Shown: piece by piece, positions 33,526 to 43,700 of the stretch
Layout of the letters: every line of letters begins with the position of its first letter
Position numbering within the stretch: the stretch's first letter is position 1
Assembly: GCF_004331415.1 (NCBI RefSeq)
Contig: NZ_SJOP01000023.1
Coordinates: forward strand, 1-64,000
Direction of reading: 5' to 3'
From: Kosakonia quasisacchari
GTDB lineage: Bacteria > Pseudomonadota > Gammaproteobacteria > Enterobacterales > Enterobacteriaceae
DNA: 64,000 bases
The notes under the pieces: model-generated
Told to the model about the DNA's origin: nothing
What the model saw: the letters and a program-made list of their open reading frames with translations, nothing else
Databases searched by the model: none
Made by a program: the position numbers and the translations under genes

Positions 33526-35619
33526 TCAGAAGCGGTACGAGAGGCTGCCGACGATGCTACGTTCCGCACCGAAGTAGCAATAAGAGAGTGAATTACACGC
33601 CGCGACATAGCGTTTGTCAGTCAGATTATTGACGTTAACCTGCGCACTCACCCCTTTCAGACCCACATTACTCAGGTCATAACCCACCGCCAGATCGACC
33701 AGTGTGTAAGATGGCAGCGTGTGCGTGTTCTGGCGATCGGAGGTGATGCCATTGACATAGCGCACGCCGGAACCGACGGTCAGCCCGTTCAGCATCCCCT
33801 CTTTTACGTCATAGCTGAGCCACGCGCTGGCCTGGTTACGCGGCGCGTACACCGCGCGGTTGCCTTGCTCCTGCGCACTGCTCTTCTTGTAGCGAATATC
33901 GTTGTAGGTATAGGCCGCCTGCAAACGCAGGTTGTCCGTCAGTTGCCCCACGGCTTCCAGCTCCACACCTTCGGATTCGATCTCGCCAATGGAACGGTAG
34001 GGATCGGTCGGCTCCACTTTGGTGGCGATGTTCTCCTGGTTGATGCGATACACCGACGCGCTATACATCGTTTGCGAGCCTTCCGGCTGGAATTTCAGCC
34101 CCGCTTCCCACTGTTTGCCTTTCATCGGTTGCAGGATCTTGCCGTACTCGTCGGTAAAGCTGGTCGGTGTAAACGCGGTCGAGTAGCTGACATACGGCGC
34201 AAAACCGCTATCAAACAGATACATCAGCGCCGCGCGGCTGCTGAAGTGGTTCTTATCCAGCGTATCGCTGGTGTCGTTGATCTTGTTGACGTTAGTGATC
34301 TTCACCTGATCGTGACGGCCGCCCAGCGTCAGACGCCATCTGTCCAGTGACATCTGATCCTGCGCGTAGATCCCGGTCTGCTCAAGTTTATGTTTTTCAC
34401 GGCTGTAAACAGCAATAGACAGCGGATCGGCACCATAAACCGGGTGGAAAGCGTCGATTGCCGGGAAGCTGCCGTAAGAGGCGGTGACGTTATTGCTGCG
34501 CCGCTGATAGTCCACACCGAACAACAAGCGATGGTTAATAACGCCGGTATCAATGCTGCCATCAATCTGGTTATCCAGCGTCACCGCTGAGAGCGATTCA
34601 TCCGAGCCGGAATAACCCCGATTTAGATCGGTATCGTTCAGCCAACCCGCGGCATACACCTGGTTAAGATCGACTTTGGTGCGCAGGTAGCGCAGTTTCT
34701 GACGCACCGACCAACCGCTATCAAACGCGTGCTCAAAATTGTAGCCGACCATATTTTCCCGGCGATCGTATTTGTCGTAATCGTCTTCGCCTTCAAAAAA
34801 TGTGTTTGAGATTTTCTTGCCCGCGTGCGGCACCACGGTGCCTTCATACGGCAGACCGGAGTGGCTGCCGCCTTCCGGATCGCGATGCAGATAGGCCATC
34901 AGCTCCAGGCGCGTGTGATCGGTAATACGCCAGGTCAGGCTCGGCGCGATGGCATAACGCTGCTCTTTCAGATGGTCAAACTGCGAATCCGCATAGCGCG
35001 TCATACCGGTTAAACGCACCGCCACGCGGTCGTTATCATCCACCGGGCCGGTGACATCAAACGCCGCGCCGCGCTGGTTGTTGTTTCCGGCGAACAGCTT
35101 CACTTCACCGCCGGGATCAAACGACGGTTTGCGCGAATTCAGCGCCACAATGCCGCCTGGCGATGAACGTCCATACAGCACCGATGCCGGGCCGCGCACC
35201 ACTTCCACGCTATCCAGGAACCACGGATCGATGACCAACGAACTGTGAGAGTTGGTGTCGCCCATCATTTTCAGGCCGTCGAGATAGACGTTATCCAGGC
35301 TGCCGTCGGAGAAACCGCGCAGCACGATGTAGTCAAAACGGTTGGATGCGCCGATCTGGTTGCTGTAAACGCCCGGCGTGTAACTCACCGCCTGGCGTAC
35401 GCTGATTGCGCCCTGCTCTTCATACTGCTGGCGGGTGACAATCGATACCGCCTGCGGTGTTTCAATATCCGGCGTCTCCAGCTTGGTCGCGCCGCTTTGC
35501 ATTTGTGAAGTCACTACCACGGTATCGTTGCGGGCATTTGTTTCTTGTGCCAGCGCCGTTACGCTCATCCCGCCGGTTATGCAGCCAATCATCAGTGCCA
35601 GTCGCGTTTTTGCGAACAT
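33526..35619 (-). CDS. TonB-dependent hydroxamate-siderophore receptor (FoxA-like)
   Basis: A 697-residue outer-membrane receptor: signal peptide (about 1-24), TonB box segment DTVVVTS, plug domain (about 45-160: DIETPQAVSIVTRQQYEEQGA, LRGFSDGSLDNVYLDG, VEVVRGPASVLYGRSSPGG) and a 22-strand barrel ending in the terminal Phe (SLSYRF). The near-terminal disulfide segment ACNSLSYCYFGAERS is like that of FoxA/FhuA-type receptors, so ferrioxamine or another hydroxamate is the likely ligand (inference). A Fur-like box and an AraC regulator gene lie upstream. Confidence 0.85.
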   Translation of the reverse strand: MFAKTRLALMIGCITGGMSVTALAQETNARNDTVVVTSQMQSGATKLETPDIETPQAVSIVTRQQYEEQGAISVRQAVSYTPGVYSNQIGASNRFDYIVLRGFSDGSLDNVYLDGLKMMGDTNSHSSLVIDPWFLDSVEVVRGPASVLYGRSSPGGIVALNSRKPSFDPGGEVKLFAGNNNQRGAAFDVTGPVDDNDRVAVRLTGMTRYADSQFDHLKEQRYAIAPSLTWRITDHTRLELMAYLHRDPEGGSHSGLPYEGTVVPHAGKKISNTFFEGEDDYDKYDRRENMVGYNFEHAFDSGWSVRQKLRYLRTKVDLNQVYAAGWLNDTDLNRGYSGSDESLSAVTLDNQIDGSIDTGVINHRLLFGVDYQRRSNNVTASYGSFPAIDAFHPVYGADPLSIAVYSREKHKLEQTGIYAQDQMSLDRWRLTLGGRHDQVKITNVNKINDTSDTLDKNHFSSRAALMYLFDSGFAPYVSYSTAFTPTSFTDEYGKILQPMKGKQWEAGLKFQPEGSQTMYSASVYRINQENIATKVEPTDPYRSIGEIESEGVELEAVGQLTDNLRLQAAYTYNDIRYKKSSAQEQGNRAVYAPRNQASAWLSYDVKEGMLNGLTVGSGVRYVNGITSDRQNTHTLPSYTLVDLAVGYDLSNVGLKGVSAQVNVNNLTDKRYVAACNSLSYCYFGAERSIVGSLSYRF

Positions 35620-35646
35620 GAAAATCTCCAGAAGCCATTATTATTG

Positions 35647-35664
35647 TAAATAAGAATTATTACC
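35647..35664 (-). promoter_or_regulatory. Fur-like box before the FoxA-like gene
   Basis: The AT-rich stretch containing AATAAGAATTATTA, about 30-45 bp upstream of the receptor start, resembles overlapping NATWAT hexamers of a Fur box. It has fewer matches than the site at 36807. Confidence 0.45.
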
Positions 35665-35762
35665 CTTTTGAATTCACCAATAGCTATGCGCAGTGATGAT
35701 TCACGTATGCAAGATGATAAAACCGCGCACACATCGGCAACGCGGGTCTACAGAGGGGAAAA

Positions 35763-36713
35763 TCAGGAAGCGCGGATTTCGCTGGGTGCCATACCATAGC
35801 GGCGGCGAAATGCGGTGGAAAAGTTGGTGGCATGCTGATAACCGGACATCCACGCGGCCTGCTGCACGCTGTAGCCTTCCGCCAGATAGCGACGCGCCAG
35901 CTCAAGACGGCAGTCGCGCAGGTAATCAAACACAGATTGGCCATACGCCTGGCGGAACTTCACGCGCAGGCTGCTGGCGCTCATTGCCGCCAACTGCGCC
36001 AGTGCTGCCAGGGTGTACTCTTTTTCGGGGTGCTGTTCCAGCAAACGGCGCACGTTTTCCAGCCGCTGCTGTGCGCCACATGGGATTGTGCGGCGTCTCT
36101 CCTGCCCTTGCATGCGCTGCGACAGCGCATTGCCCAGCAGTTGCAGCATCACCCCTTCCAGCATCAGTTGGCGGGAGAGCGCAGGCAGCGAGGTTTGCTG
36201 CGTTTGCTGTAAACCAGACAGTAAAAAGCCCGGCACCTGCCATAAAAAGGTCGGTGCGCCGTGCGCTTCCCACTGTTGCAAAAGTGCGGTGAGGAGCGGC
36301 GATTGCCAGCAGCTTGCCGGATCAACGCCAAGTGATAAGGTGCGCAGATGGCAATCCGCCAGATGGCTGGCGTTCATCACCTGGTGTTCGCTCAGGCGCG
36401 AGGTAAACGCCATGCCGGAGCGCACAACAAACTCTTCGCCGTTCAGGCGCAGCATCACGCTGCCTTCCAATACCACCAGCATATAGAGCGGGCAACTGTG
36501 CAGCGAGGTGGTTTCATAAGGTTGCAAAACGCGAATATCAGAACGGGTAAGGTTAATCCCGGAGGAGAGCGTCATCTCTTCGACGTCGCCCTGAATCACA
36601 ATGCGTTGCGCTTGACTGGAAAGACCGGTTGCCAGCGAGGGGAAGCGGTAATCAATCCCATAACGCTCGCCAAAACCGATAAAGTCTTCAATTGAAAAGT
36701 GTCTTTTTTGCAT
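35763..36713 (-). CDS. AraC-family regulator (PchR-like)
   Basis: A 316-residue regulator with an N-terminal sensing domain (about 1-200) and a C-terminal double HTH (about 218-316: YTLAALAQLAAMSASSLRVKFRQAYGQSVFDYLRD and VQQAAWMSGYQHATNFSTAFRRRYGMAPSEIR). PchR/YbtA-type proteins bind a ferri-siderophore and activate the matching receptor. It precedes the FoxA-like receptor on the same strand, 143 nt away, and has a well-formed Fur palindrome upstream. Confidence 0.86.
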   Translation of the reverse strand: MQKRHFSIEDFIGFGERYGIDYRFPSLATGLSSQAQRIVIQGDVEEMTLSSGINLTRSDIRVLQPYETTSLHSCPLYMLVVLEGSVMLRLNGEEFVVRSGMAFTSRLSEHQVMNASHLADCHLRTLSLGVDPASCWQSPLLTALLQQWEAHGAPTFLWQVPGFLLSGLQQTQQTSLPALSRQLMLEGVMLQLLGNALSQRMQGQERRRTIPCGAQQRLENVRRLLEQHPEKEYTLAALAQLAAMSASSLRVKFRQAYGQSVFDYLRDCRLELARRYLAEGYSVQQAAWMSGYQHATNFSTAFRRRYGMAPSEIRAS

Positions 36714-36806
36714 AGACGGCAGCCATCGCTATCTGTCGAACCCTCACCCATGAGCGGGCGAAACGGCCTACACCTTATCATTCGCCCTGATGCGCTTCAA
36801 TAATGT

Positions 36807-36821
36807 TGAGAATTATTCTCA
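36807..36821. promoter_or_regulatory. Fur box (7-1-7 palindrome) upstream of the AraC gene
   Basis: TGAGAAT-T-ATTCTCA is a perfect 7-1-7 inverted repeat, close to the Fur core TGATAATNATTATCA. It lies about 95 bp before the AraC start and just beyond the end of the adjacent LysR gene. Confidence 0.7.
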
Positions 36822-36829
36822 CATACGCA

Positions 36830-37750
36830 TTAACGAGGGTGAATACTGTCGGCGTTTCCCAACGCAGCGAGAACCTGCTGGCGCAGCCATTTATGTCCGG
36901 GATCGCGGTGCAACCGCTCATGCCAGAGCATCAGCATATCGAAGCCCGGCAGATCAAGAGGCGGATCAACGATCTGCAACGCGCCAGTGGTAGCAACAAG
37001 CCGTTCCGGCAGCACAGCGACCAAATCCGTGCGCGCCAATACATCCAGCATAAACAGGAAGTGCGGCACCGAAAGCACCACGTTGCGCTTCAACCCGCGA
37101 GCCGCCAGCGCTTCATCCGTTGCCGCCTGAAAACCGCCACCCTCCGGCGAGACAATCACATGCTCCAGTTGACAGAACTGTTTGAGTGATGGTCGGCGTT
37201 TAAGCGCCGGATGGTCTAAACGACCGGCAAGTACGTAGCGTTCAGTAAACAACAACCGCTGATGCAGTGACGCCGGTGCGCCGTCACGTAAATGGAAGAA
37301 CAGATCGATATCGCCCTGCTCGGCCTGGCGCTTAATTTGACCGGGATTAAGTTCAAACACCGCGAGGCGGCTGGCGGGTGAGTCACGGCGCAAAGTATGC
37401 AGCAGCGGCAGCAGTACCGCCGATTCGGTATAGTCAGTCGCCGCAATGCGCCAGGTAACACTGGCACGGGCAGGATCAAATGCATTGACCGGCGACACTG
37501 CGCGCTCCAGCGCTTCCAGTGCCTGGCGTAACGGTTCGCGCAGTTCATCAGCCCGCATTGTCGGCTGCATACCGCGCGGGCCGGGCAACAGCAATGGATC
37601 GTCAAAGATCTCCCGCAACCGCGCCAGTTGTACACTCACCGAAGGCTGGGACAGGTTCAGCCGCTGCGCTGCGCGCGTCACATTGTGCTCGCGGAGCAAT
37701 ACATCGAGCGTCAGGAGCAAATTCAGATCCAGGCGGTTGAGATTAATCAT
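36830..37750 (-). CDS. LysR-family transcriptional regulator
   Basis: A 306-residue LTTR with an N-terminal winged HTH (about 8-65: NVTRAAQRLNLSQPSVSVQLARLREIFDDPLLL) and an effector domain (about 92-300). The 'FDDPLLLPGPRGMQPT' segment is typical of the NodD-like branch. It is divergent from a flavodoxin-fold quinone reductase (87-nt gap), which it probably regulates, as in many LysR/quinone-reductase pairs answering electrophiles or quinones (inference). Confidence 0.87.
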   Translation of the reverse strand: MINLNRLDLNLLLTLDVLLREHNVTRAAQRLNLSQPSVSVQLARLREIFDDPLLLPGPRGMQPTMRADELREPLRQALEALERAVSPVNAFDPARASVTWRIAATDYTESAVLLPLLHTLRRDSPASRLAVFELNPGQIKRQAEQGDIDLFFHLRDGAPASLHQRLLFTERYVLAGRLDHPALKRRPSLKQFCQLEHVIVSPEGGGFQAATDEALAARGLKRNVVLSVPHFLFMLDVLARTDLVAVLPERLVATTGALQIVDPPLDLPGFDMLMLWHERLHRDPGHKWLRQQVLAALGNADSIHPR

Positions 37751-37837
37751 GACTATACCTGTGATATCAGCAATTAATTTCTACTATATCTGCGCTTCGC
37801 CTACCCTGCAGCTTCAATCTTATTGCCGGGAGTTGTT

Positions 37838-38623
37838 ATGAATGTATTGATCGTTTATGCCCATCCGCAGCCGCATTCGCTGAATGGCGCGCTGAAAGCG
37901 TTCGCCGTGCAGCACCTCGAACAAGCAGGCCATCATGTCGAGGTTTCCGACCTGTACGCCATGAAATGGAAAGCACAGCTCGACGTGGACGACAGCCTTG
38001 ATGCGCCCGTTGGCGATGTTTTCAACCCGTCGGCAGATTCGAAACATGCATTCGAGCAGGGCAGACAATCTGCGGATATTACTGCCGAACAAGCCAAACT
38101 GCGCTGGGCCGACGCGGTGATTTTCCAGTTTCCTCTGTGGTGGTTTTCCATGCCCGCCATCATGAAAGGCTGGATCGACCGCGTTTACGCCTGTGGCTTT
38201 GCCTACGGTGTGGGCGAACACAGCGACACGCACTGGGGCGATCGCTACGGCGAAGGCAGCCTGACCGGGAAACGCGCTATGTTGCTGGTCACCGCTGGCG
38301 GTTGGGAATCGCACTACAGCCCGCGCGGTATCAACGGACCTATCGACGATATTCTTTTCCCGATCCAGCACGGCATGCTGTTTTACCCGGGTTTTGAGGT
38401 GCTGCCGCCACTGGTGATTTACCGCACCAGCCGCGTTGATGAGGCGCGATTTGCTACACACTGTGAAACGCTGGCACAGCGGCTGGATACGTTATGGCAG
38501 ACGCCACCGCTGCCGTTTCGCCAGCAAAACGGCGGGGATTACACTATCCCGGCACTGACGCTGCGCCCTGACATTGCACCGGGCGAAAGTGGGCTGGCTA
38601 TTCATCAGCAGAGAAAAGAATAA
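37838..38623 (+). CDS. NAD(P)H-dependent flavodoxin-fold oxidoreductase
   Basis: A 261-residue protein of the NQO1/MdaB/KefF group. The FMN/FAD phosphate loop YAHPQPHSLNGAL is at about 7-19, FQFPLWWFSMPAIMKGWIDRVY near 100-121, and LLVTAGGWESHYSP near 150. Such enzymes reduce quinones or nitro compounds by two electrons. The start at 37838 has GGGAG upstream. An in-frame tail of about 50 residues extends beyond the core fold. The divergent LysR gene is its likely regulator. Confidence 0.87.
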   Translation: MNVLIVYAHPQPHSLNGALKAFAVQHLEQAGHHVEVSDLYAMKWKAQLDVDDSLDAPVGDVFNPSADSKHAFEQGRQSADITAEQAKLRWADAVIFQFPLWWFSMPAIMKGWIDRVYACGFAYGVGEHSDTHWGDRYGEGSLTGKRAMLLVTAGGWESHYSPRGINGPIDDILFPIQHGMLFYPGFEVLPPLVIYRTSRVDEARFATHCETLAQRLDTLWQTPPLPFRQQNGGDYTIPALTLRPDIAPGESGLAIHQQRKE

Positions 38624-38635
38624 ACGCAAAAAAAT

Positions 38636-38664
38636 AACCGGTGCCAATAAGCGGCACCGGTTTT
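38636..38664 (+). terminator. Terminator of the oxidoreductase gene
   Basis: AACCGGTGCC / GGCACCGGTT forms a perfect 10-bp stem with a 7-nt loop and runs into TTTTATAT, 12 nt after the stop codon. Confidence 0.88.
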
Positions 38665-38844
38665 ATATATTTGCAACCTATCACAATGTCTTCAAATTAA
38701 TATCAAATCTCTCCGCTATTATTTCTCGCTGCAATTCTCCACTCTTTTTCATTATTTCTTCATAATGTCAATTTTTGTAAATTGCAATAATTTACGCAGG
38801 AAATGCTTACGCGAAAAACATAACTTCGTTTAATCTATCCGCGG

Positions 38845-38864
38845 TTGAGAACGATCATTCTCAA
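38845..38864. promoter_or_regulatory. Inverted repeat upstream of tetR-type gene
   Basis: TTGAGAA-CGATCA-TTCTCAA is a 20-bp palindrome with a single mismatched pair, 23 bp before the TetR start. It could be the TetR operator; it also matches part of a Fur box. Confidence 0.6.
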
Positions 38865-38887
38865 AATCAATCAGCCGAGGGTTACCG

Positions 38888-39466
38888 ATGCCGCCGAAAA
38901 CCGCGCAGGAACAACGCCATCAGCAGCGTAAAGATGAGATTATCGCCGCCGCCCGTCGGCGTTTTCGCGTGAGCGGCTTTCACGCCGCCAGCATGTCGCA
39001 AATCGCCCTGGAAGCCCACTTGAGCGTCGGGCAGATCTACCGCTACTTCAGCAGTAAAGACGCCATTATTGAGGAGATTGTTCGCCGTATCATCGACTAC
39101 CGCATCGCAGAAATGGAAAACAAAGCTGAAACCACGCACCTGCCGGAAGTGCTGGCCTGGCGGCAAACGCTTAGCCCGGATGACGACGCGTTAATGCTGG
39201 AGATATCCGCCGAAGCGACGCGCAACCCGCAGGTTCAGGCGATGATGGTCGAAGCCGACGCCCGCATGTTTAACAATGCCTGCAATCATATGCAAAGCCG
39301 ACATCCACATTTAAGCGCCGAGCATGTGCGCTGCTGCGTGGAACTGCTGGCAGGCCTGATGGAAGGTGCGACATTGCGCCGTTTAACACCGCAAAAATGC
39401 GATCCGGCGCAGTTAAAACAGCTGTACCAGGAAATTATCACGATGATATTTCTGCCAAATAAATAA
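38888..39466 (+). CDS. TetR-family regulator of the RND pump
   Basis: A 192-residue regulator with the TetR HTH at about 15-62 (IIAAARRRFRVSGFHAASMSQIALEAHLSVGQIYRYFSSKDAIIEEI) and an all-helical ligand domain. GAGGG lies before the start. It precedes the adaptor-permease-outer-membrane genes on the same strand, after 115 nt that contain a hairpin. By position it should repress the pump until a ligand binds (inference). Confidence 0.87.
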   Translation: MPPKTAQEQRHQQRKDEIIAAARRRFRVSGFHAASMSQIALEAHLSVGQIYRYFSSKDAIIEEIVRRIIDYRIAEMENKAETTHLPEVLAWRQTLSPDDDALMLEISAEATRNPQVQAMMVEADARMFNNACNHMQSRHPHLSAEHVRCCVELLAGLMEGATLRRLTPQKCDPAQLKQLYQEIITMIFLPNK

Positions 39467-39484
39467 CCCTACAAATATTAATCC

Positions 39485-39516
39485 GCGCTTATTTCTAACC
39501 CTTAGGAAATAAGCGC
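39485..39516 (+). terminator. Hairpin between tetR-type gene and RND operon
   Basis: GCGCTTATTTC / GAAATAAGCGC is a perfect 11-bp stem in the 115-nt gap. No T run follows at once, so it could separate tetR from the pump genes or be an operator for the pump promoter. Confidence 0.5.
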
Positions 39517-39581
39517 TAACTCGCCTGCTTATTATCCTGTTTTAAAAACGGGCAGGCTTCGCTCATGCCAGGAAAATAGTC

Positions 39582-40703
39582 ATGAAGTTAATAAAAACAA
39601 CGTTAATGGCCGCATTCGCGCTGGTTGGATGCGATAACGCCACGCCACCTGCACAACACCCAACCCAGCAAGTTGGCGTCGTCACCCTGAAAAGCCAGCC
39701 ACTCGCCGTGACCAGCATGTTAACCGGGCGCACCGCCGCGTCACTTTCCGCGGAGGTGCGACCGCAAGTTGGCGGCATCATTCAAAAACGCTTGTTTACG
39801 GAAGGCGATACGGTAAAGGCCGGGCAGGCGCTTTACCAGATCGATCCTTCCAGCTACCGCGCCGCGTTTGATGAAGCCGACGCCGCGCTGAAACAGGCGC
39901 AAGCGCTGGTGACGTCCGATTGCCAGAAAGCCACCCGTTACGCGCAACTGGTGAAAGAAGACGGTGTCTCGCGCCAGGACGCAGAGGATGCACAATCCAC
40001 CTGCGCGCAGGACAAAGCCAGTGTTAGCGCGAAGAAAGCGGCGCTGGAAAGCGCGCGCATCAACCTGAACTGGACCACTGTCACCTCACCGATCAGTGGA
40101 CGCATTGGCATCTCATCCGTCACGCCTGGCGCGCTGGTCACGGCGGAACAGACCACCGCGCTGGCAACCGTGCGCGGGCTCGACACCATGTATGTCGATC
40201 TCACCCGTTCAAGTGTGGATCTGCTGCGTCTGCGCCAACAAGCACTGGCCAGCGACAGCAATACGCTCGCCGTCACGCTGACGCTGGAAGATGGCAGCAC
40301 CTACAGCGAAAAAGGCCGACTGGCGCTCACCGAAGTAGCGGTTGATGAGTCCACCGGCTCCGTCACGCTGCGCGCGGTGTTCCCGAACCCGCATCAGCAA
40401 CTGTTGCCGGGGATGTTTGTGCGCGCCCGTGTGGAAGAAGGGGTGATGGCAAACGCGATCCTCGCGCCACAGCAAGGCATCACACGCGATGCGAAAGGCA
40501 ATGCCACTGCGCTGGTGGTCAATGCGCAGGATCAGGTTGAGCAGCGCAATATCGAAACCGGCGACACCTATGGCGATAAATGGTTAGTCCTGAAAGGTCT
40601 GGAAAACGGCGACAAACTGATCATCGAAGGTACCGACAAAGTCGCCGCAGGATCCGCCGTGAAAGCCGTTGAAATCTCGCAAGACAACGGAGGAAAAGCC
40701 TGA
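39582..40703 (+). CDS. RND efflux periplasmic adaptor lipoprotein (AcrA family)
   Basis: A 373-residue membrane-fusion protein with a lipobox ALVGC (C17). The lipoyl halves, helical hairpin (about 95-160), beta-barrel and membrane-proximal domain are in the AcrA order; conserved segments include VRPQVGGIIQKRLFTEGDTVKAGQALYQIDP (about 60-90) and WTTVTSPISGRIG near 162. It bridges the permease and the outer-membrane factor encoded next. Its stop overlaps the permease start by one base. Confidence 0.92.
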   Translation: MKLIKTTLMAAFALVGCDNATPPAQHPTQQVGVVTLKSQPLAVTSMLTGRTAASLSAEVRPQVGGIIQKRLFTEGDTVKAGQALYQIDPSSYRAAFDEADAALKQAQALVTSDCQKATRYAQLVKEDGVSRQDAEDAQSTCAQDKASVSAKKAALESARINLNWTTVTSPISGRIGISSVTPGALVTAEQTTALATVRGLDTMYVDLTRSSVDLLRLRQQALASDSNTLAVTLTLEDGSTYSEKGRLALTEVAVDESTGSVTLRAVFPNPHQQLLPGMFVRARVEEGVMANAILAPQQGITRDAKGNATALVVNAQDQVEQRNIETGDTYGDKWLVLKGLENGDKLIIEGTDKVAAGSAVKAVEISQDNGGKA

Positions 40704-43700
40704 TGTTCTCCAGCTTCTTTGTGCGCCGCCCGGTTTTTGCCTGGGTAATCGCGATCCTCATCATGATGGCCGGTATTCTGGCGATCCGCACCTTGCCGGT
40801 GGCGCAGTACCCGGATGTTGCGCCGCCCGCGATAAAAATCAGCGCTACCTATACCGGCGCATCGGCGCAGACGCTGGAAAACAGCGTTACCCAGGTGATT
40901 GAGCAGCAACTTACCGGGCTGGATAACCTGCTCTATTTCACCTCCACCAGCAGCTCCGATGGCCAGGTGGATATTACCGTCACCTTTGAGCAAGGCACCG
41001 ACCCGGATACCGCGCAGGTGCAGGTGCAAAACAAAGTGCAGCAGGCGGAGTCCCGCTTACCGACAGAAGTCACCCAATCCGGCGTGACGGTAGTGAAATC
41101 CCAGAGTAACTTCCTGCTGATCATGGGGCTGTATGATAAAACAGACCGCGCCACCAGTTCCGACATCGCCGACTGGCTGGTCAGTAACATGCAAGATCCG
41201 CTGGCGCGTGTGAACGGTGTCGGGAGTTTGCAGGTATTCGGCGCGGAATACGCAATGCGTATCTGGATGGATCCTGACAAACTCGCCTCGTACTCGCTGA
41301 TGCCGTCCGATGTACAGACCGCGATTGAAGCGCAAAACGTGCAGGTTTCTGCCGGTAAAATCGGTGCGCTGCCCTCTTCCGGCCAGCAGCAACTCACCGC
41401 AACGGTGCGTGCCCAGTCGCGCCTGCAAACCGTGGCGCAGTTCCAGGACATTATCATCAAAAGCGAGAGCAACGGTGCTGTCGTACGGGTGAAAGATGTC
41501 GCACGCGTTGAAATGGGCAGTGAAGATTATGTCGCGTCGGCAAAGCTGAACGGCCACCCGGCGGCAGGTCTGGCGGTGATGTTGGCACCCGGCGCGAACG
41601 CGCTGGAGACCGCAACACGGGTGAAAGATAAAATCGCCGAGTACCGCCACAGCATGCCGCAGGGTTACGATGTGGCATACCCGAAAGACAGCACCGAATT
41701 TATTAAGATCTCGATTGAAGACGTGGTGCAAACGCTGATTGAAGCCATCATTCTGGTGGTCTGCGTGATGTACCTGTTTTTGCAAAATCTCCGCGCGACG
41801 CTGATCCCGGCGCTGGCGGTGCCGGTGGTGTTGCTGGGGACATTTGGCGTGCTGTCGCTGTTTGGCTACTCGATAAACACGCTGACGCTGTTTGCCATGG
41901 TGCTGGCAATCGGCCTGCTGGTGGATGACGCCATTGTGGTGGTGGAGAACGTCGAGCGCATCATGCGCGACGAAGGCCTGCCCGCCCGCGAAGCGACCAT
42001 CAAATCGATGGGCGAAATCTCCGGCGCGCTGATCGCTATCGCACTGGTGCTCTCCGCCGTCTTCCTGCCGATGGCCTTTTTCGGCGGCTCCACAGGGGTG
42101 ATTTACCGCCAGTTCTCCGTCACCATTATCTCGGCAATGGCGTTGTCGGTAGTGGTAGCACTGACTTTAACCCCGGCGCTCTGCGGCTCGATAATGCAAC
42201 ACAGCACGCCGCATAAAAAAGGCTTCTTCGGCGCGTTTAACCGCTTTTACACCAACACCGAGCACAAGTATCAGCATGGCGTGTTACGCGTGCTGCGCCG
42301 CAATGTCACCGTTATCGGGACTTACGCCGTGCTTTGCGCAGCCATGGCGTTTGTGATGTGGCGACTGCCTGGCAGTTTCCTGCCGACAGAAGACCAGGGC
42401 GAAATCATGGTGCAGTTCACCCTGCCTGCCGGGGCGACTGCCACGCGTACCGACGCGGTTGCTAACAAAGTAACGGACTGGTTCCTCAACACGGAAAAAG
42501 CCAACACCGAGGCTATCTTCACCGTGACCGGTTTTAGCTTTAGCGGCAGCGGGCAGAACGCCGGGATGGCTTTCGTGTCGCTGAAAAACTGGTCACAACG
42601 TAAAGGCGAGGAAAATACCGCTCAGGCGATTGCACAACGCGCCAGCCGCGAGTTAAGCAGCATCCGCGACGCCAACATCTTCGCCATGACGCCGCCTTCG
42701 GTGGACGGCCTCGGCCAAAGCAACGGCTTCACTTTCGAATTGCTTGCCAGCGGCAGCACCGACCGCGACCAGTTGCTGAAACTGCGTAACCAGCTGTTGT
42801 CGAACGCCAGGCAGAGCAGCGAACTCACCGCTGTGCGCGCCAACGCGCTGCCGGAAACGCCGCAATTGCAGGTTGATATCGACAGCAACAAAGCGGTGGC
42901 GCTGGGGCTTTCGCTGAGCGATGTCAGCAACACGCTCTCCAGCGCCTGGGGCGGTACCTACGTCAATGACTTTATCGATCGCGGACGCGTGAAAAAGGTC
43001 TATATCCAGGGCGAAAGCGATTCCCGCTCGTCGCCTTCTGACCTGAATAAATGGTTTGTGCGCGGCAGCAATAACGACATGACACCGTTCTCTGCCTTCG
43101 CCTCTACCCATTGGGAATACGGCCCGGAAACGCTGGTGCGTTATAACGGTTCTGCGGCTTACGAGATCCAGGGCGAGAATGCCAGCGGCTTCAGCTCCGG
43201 CGTGGCGATGACCAGGATGGAAAACCTCGCGAACACCTTACCTGCCGGGACAACCTGGGCGTGGAGCGGCTTGTCATTGCAGGAGAAACTCGCCAGCGGC
43301 CAGGCCATGAGTCTGTACGCCATTTCAATCATGGTGGTGTTCCTGTGCCTTGCGGCGCTGTATGAAAGCTGGTCTGTGCCAATTTCGGTGATCCTGGTTA
43401 TCCCGCTCGGTTTGCTGGGCGCGGCGCTGGCGGCATGGATGCGCGGGTTGAGTAACGACGTTTACTTCCAGGTCGCGCTGCTGACCACCATTGGCCTGTC
43501 GTCGAAAAACGCCATTCTGATTGTCGAGTTCGCCGAAGCGGCGGTACACCAGGGCAGCTCTTTGCCGCGTGCTGCATTGCGTGCAGCCCGGACTCGCTTG
43601 CGCCCGATCATGATGACGTCACTGGCATTTATCGCCGGGGTCACTCCGTTGGCCGTCGCCACTGGCGCAGGTGCGAACAGCCGCGTCGCTATCGGCACCG

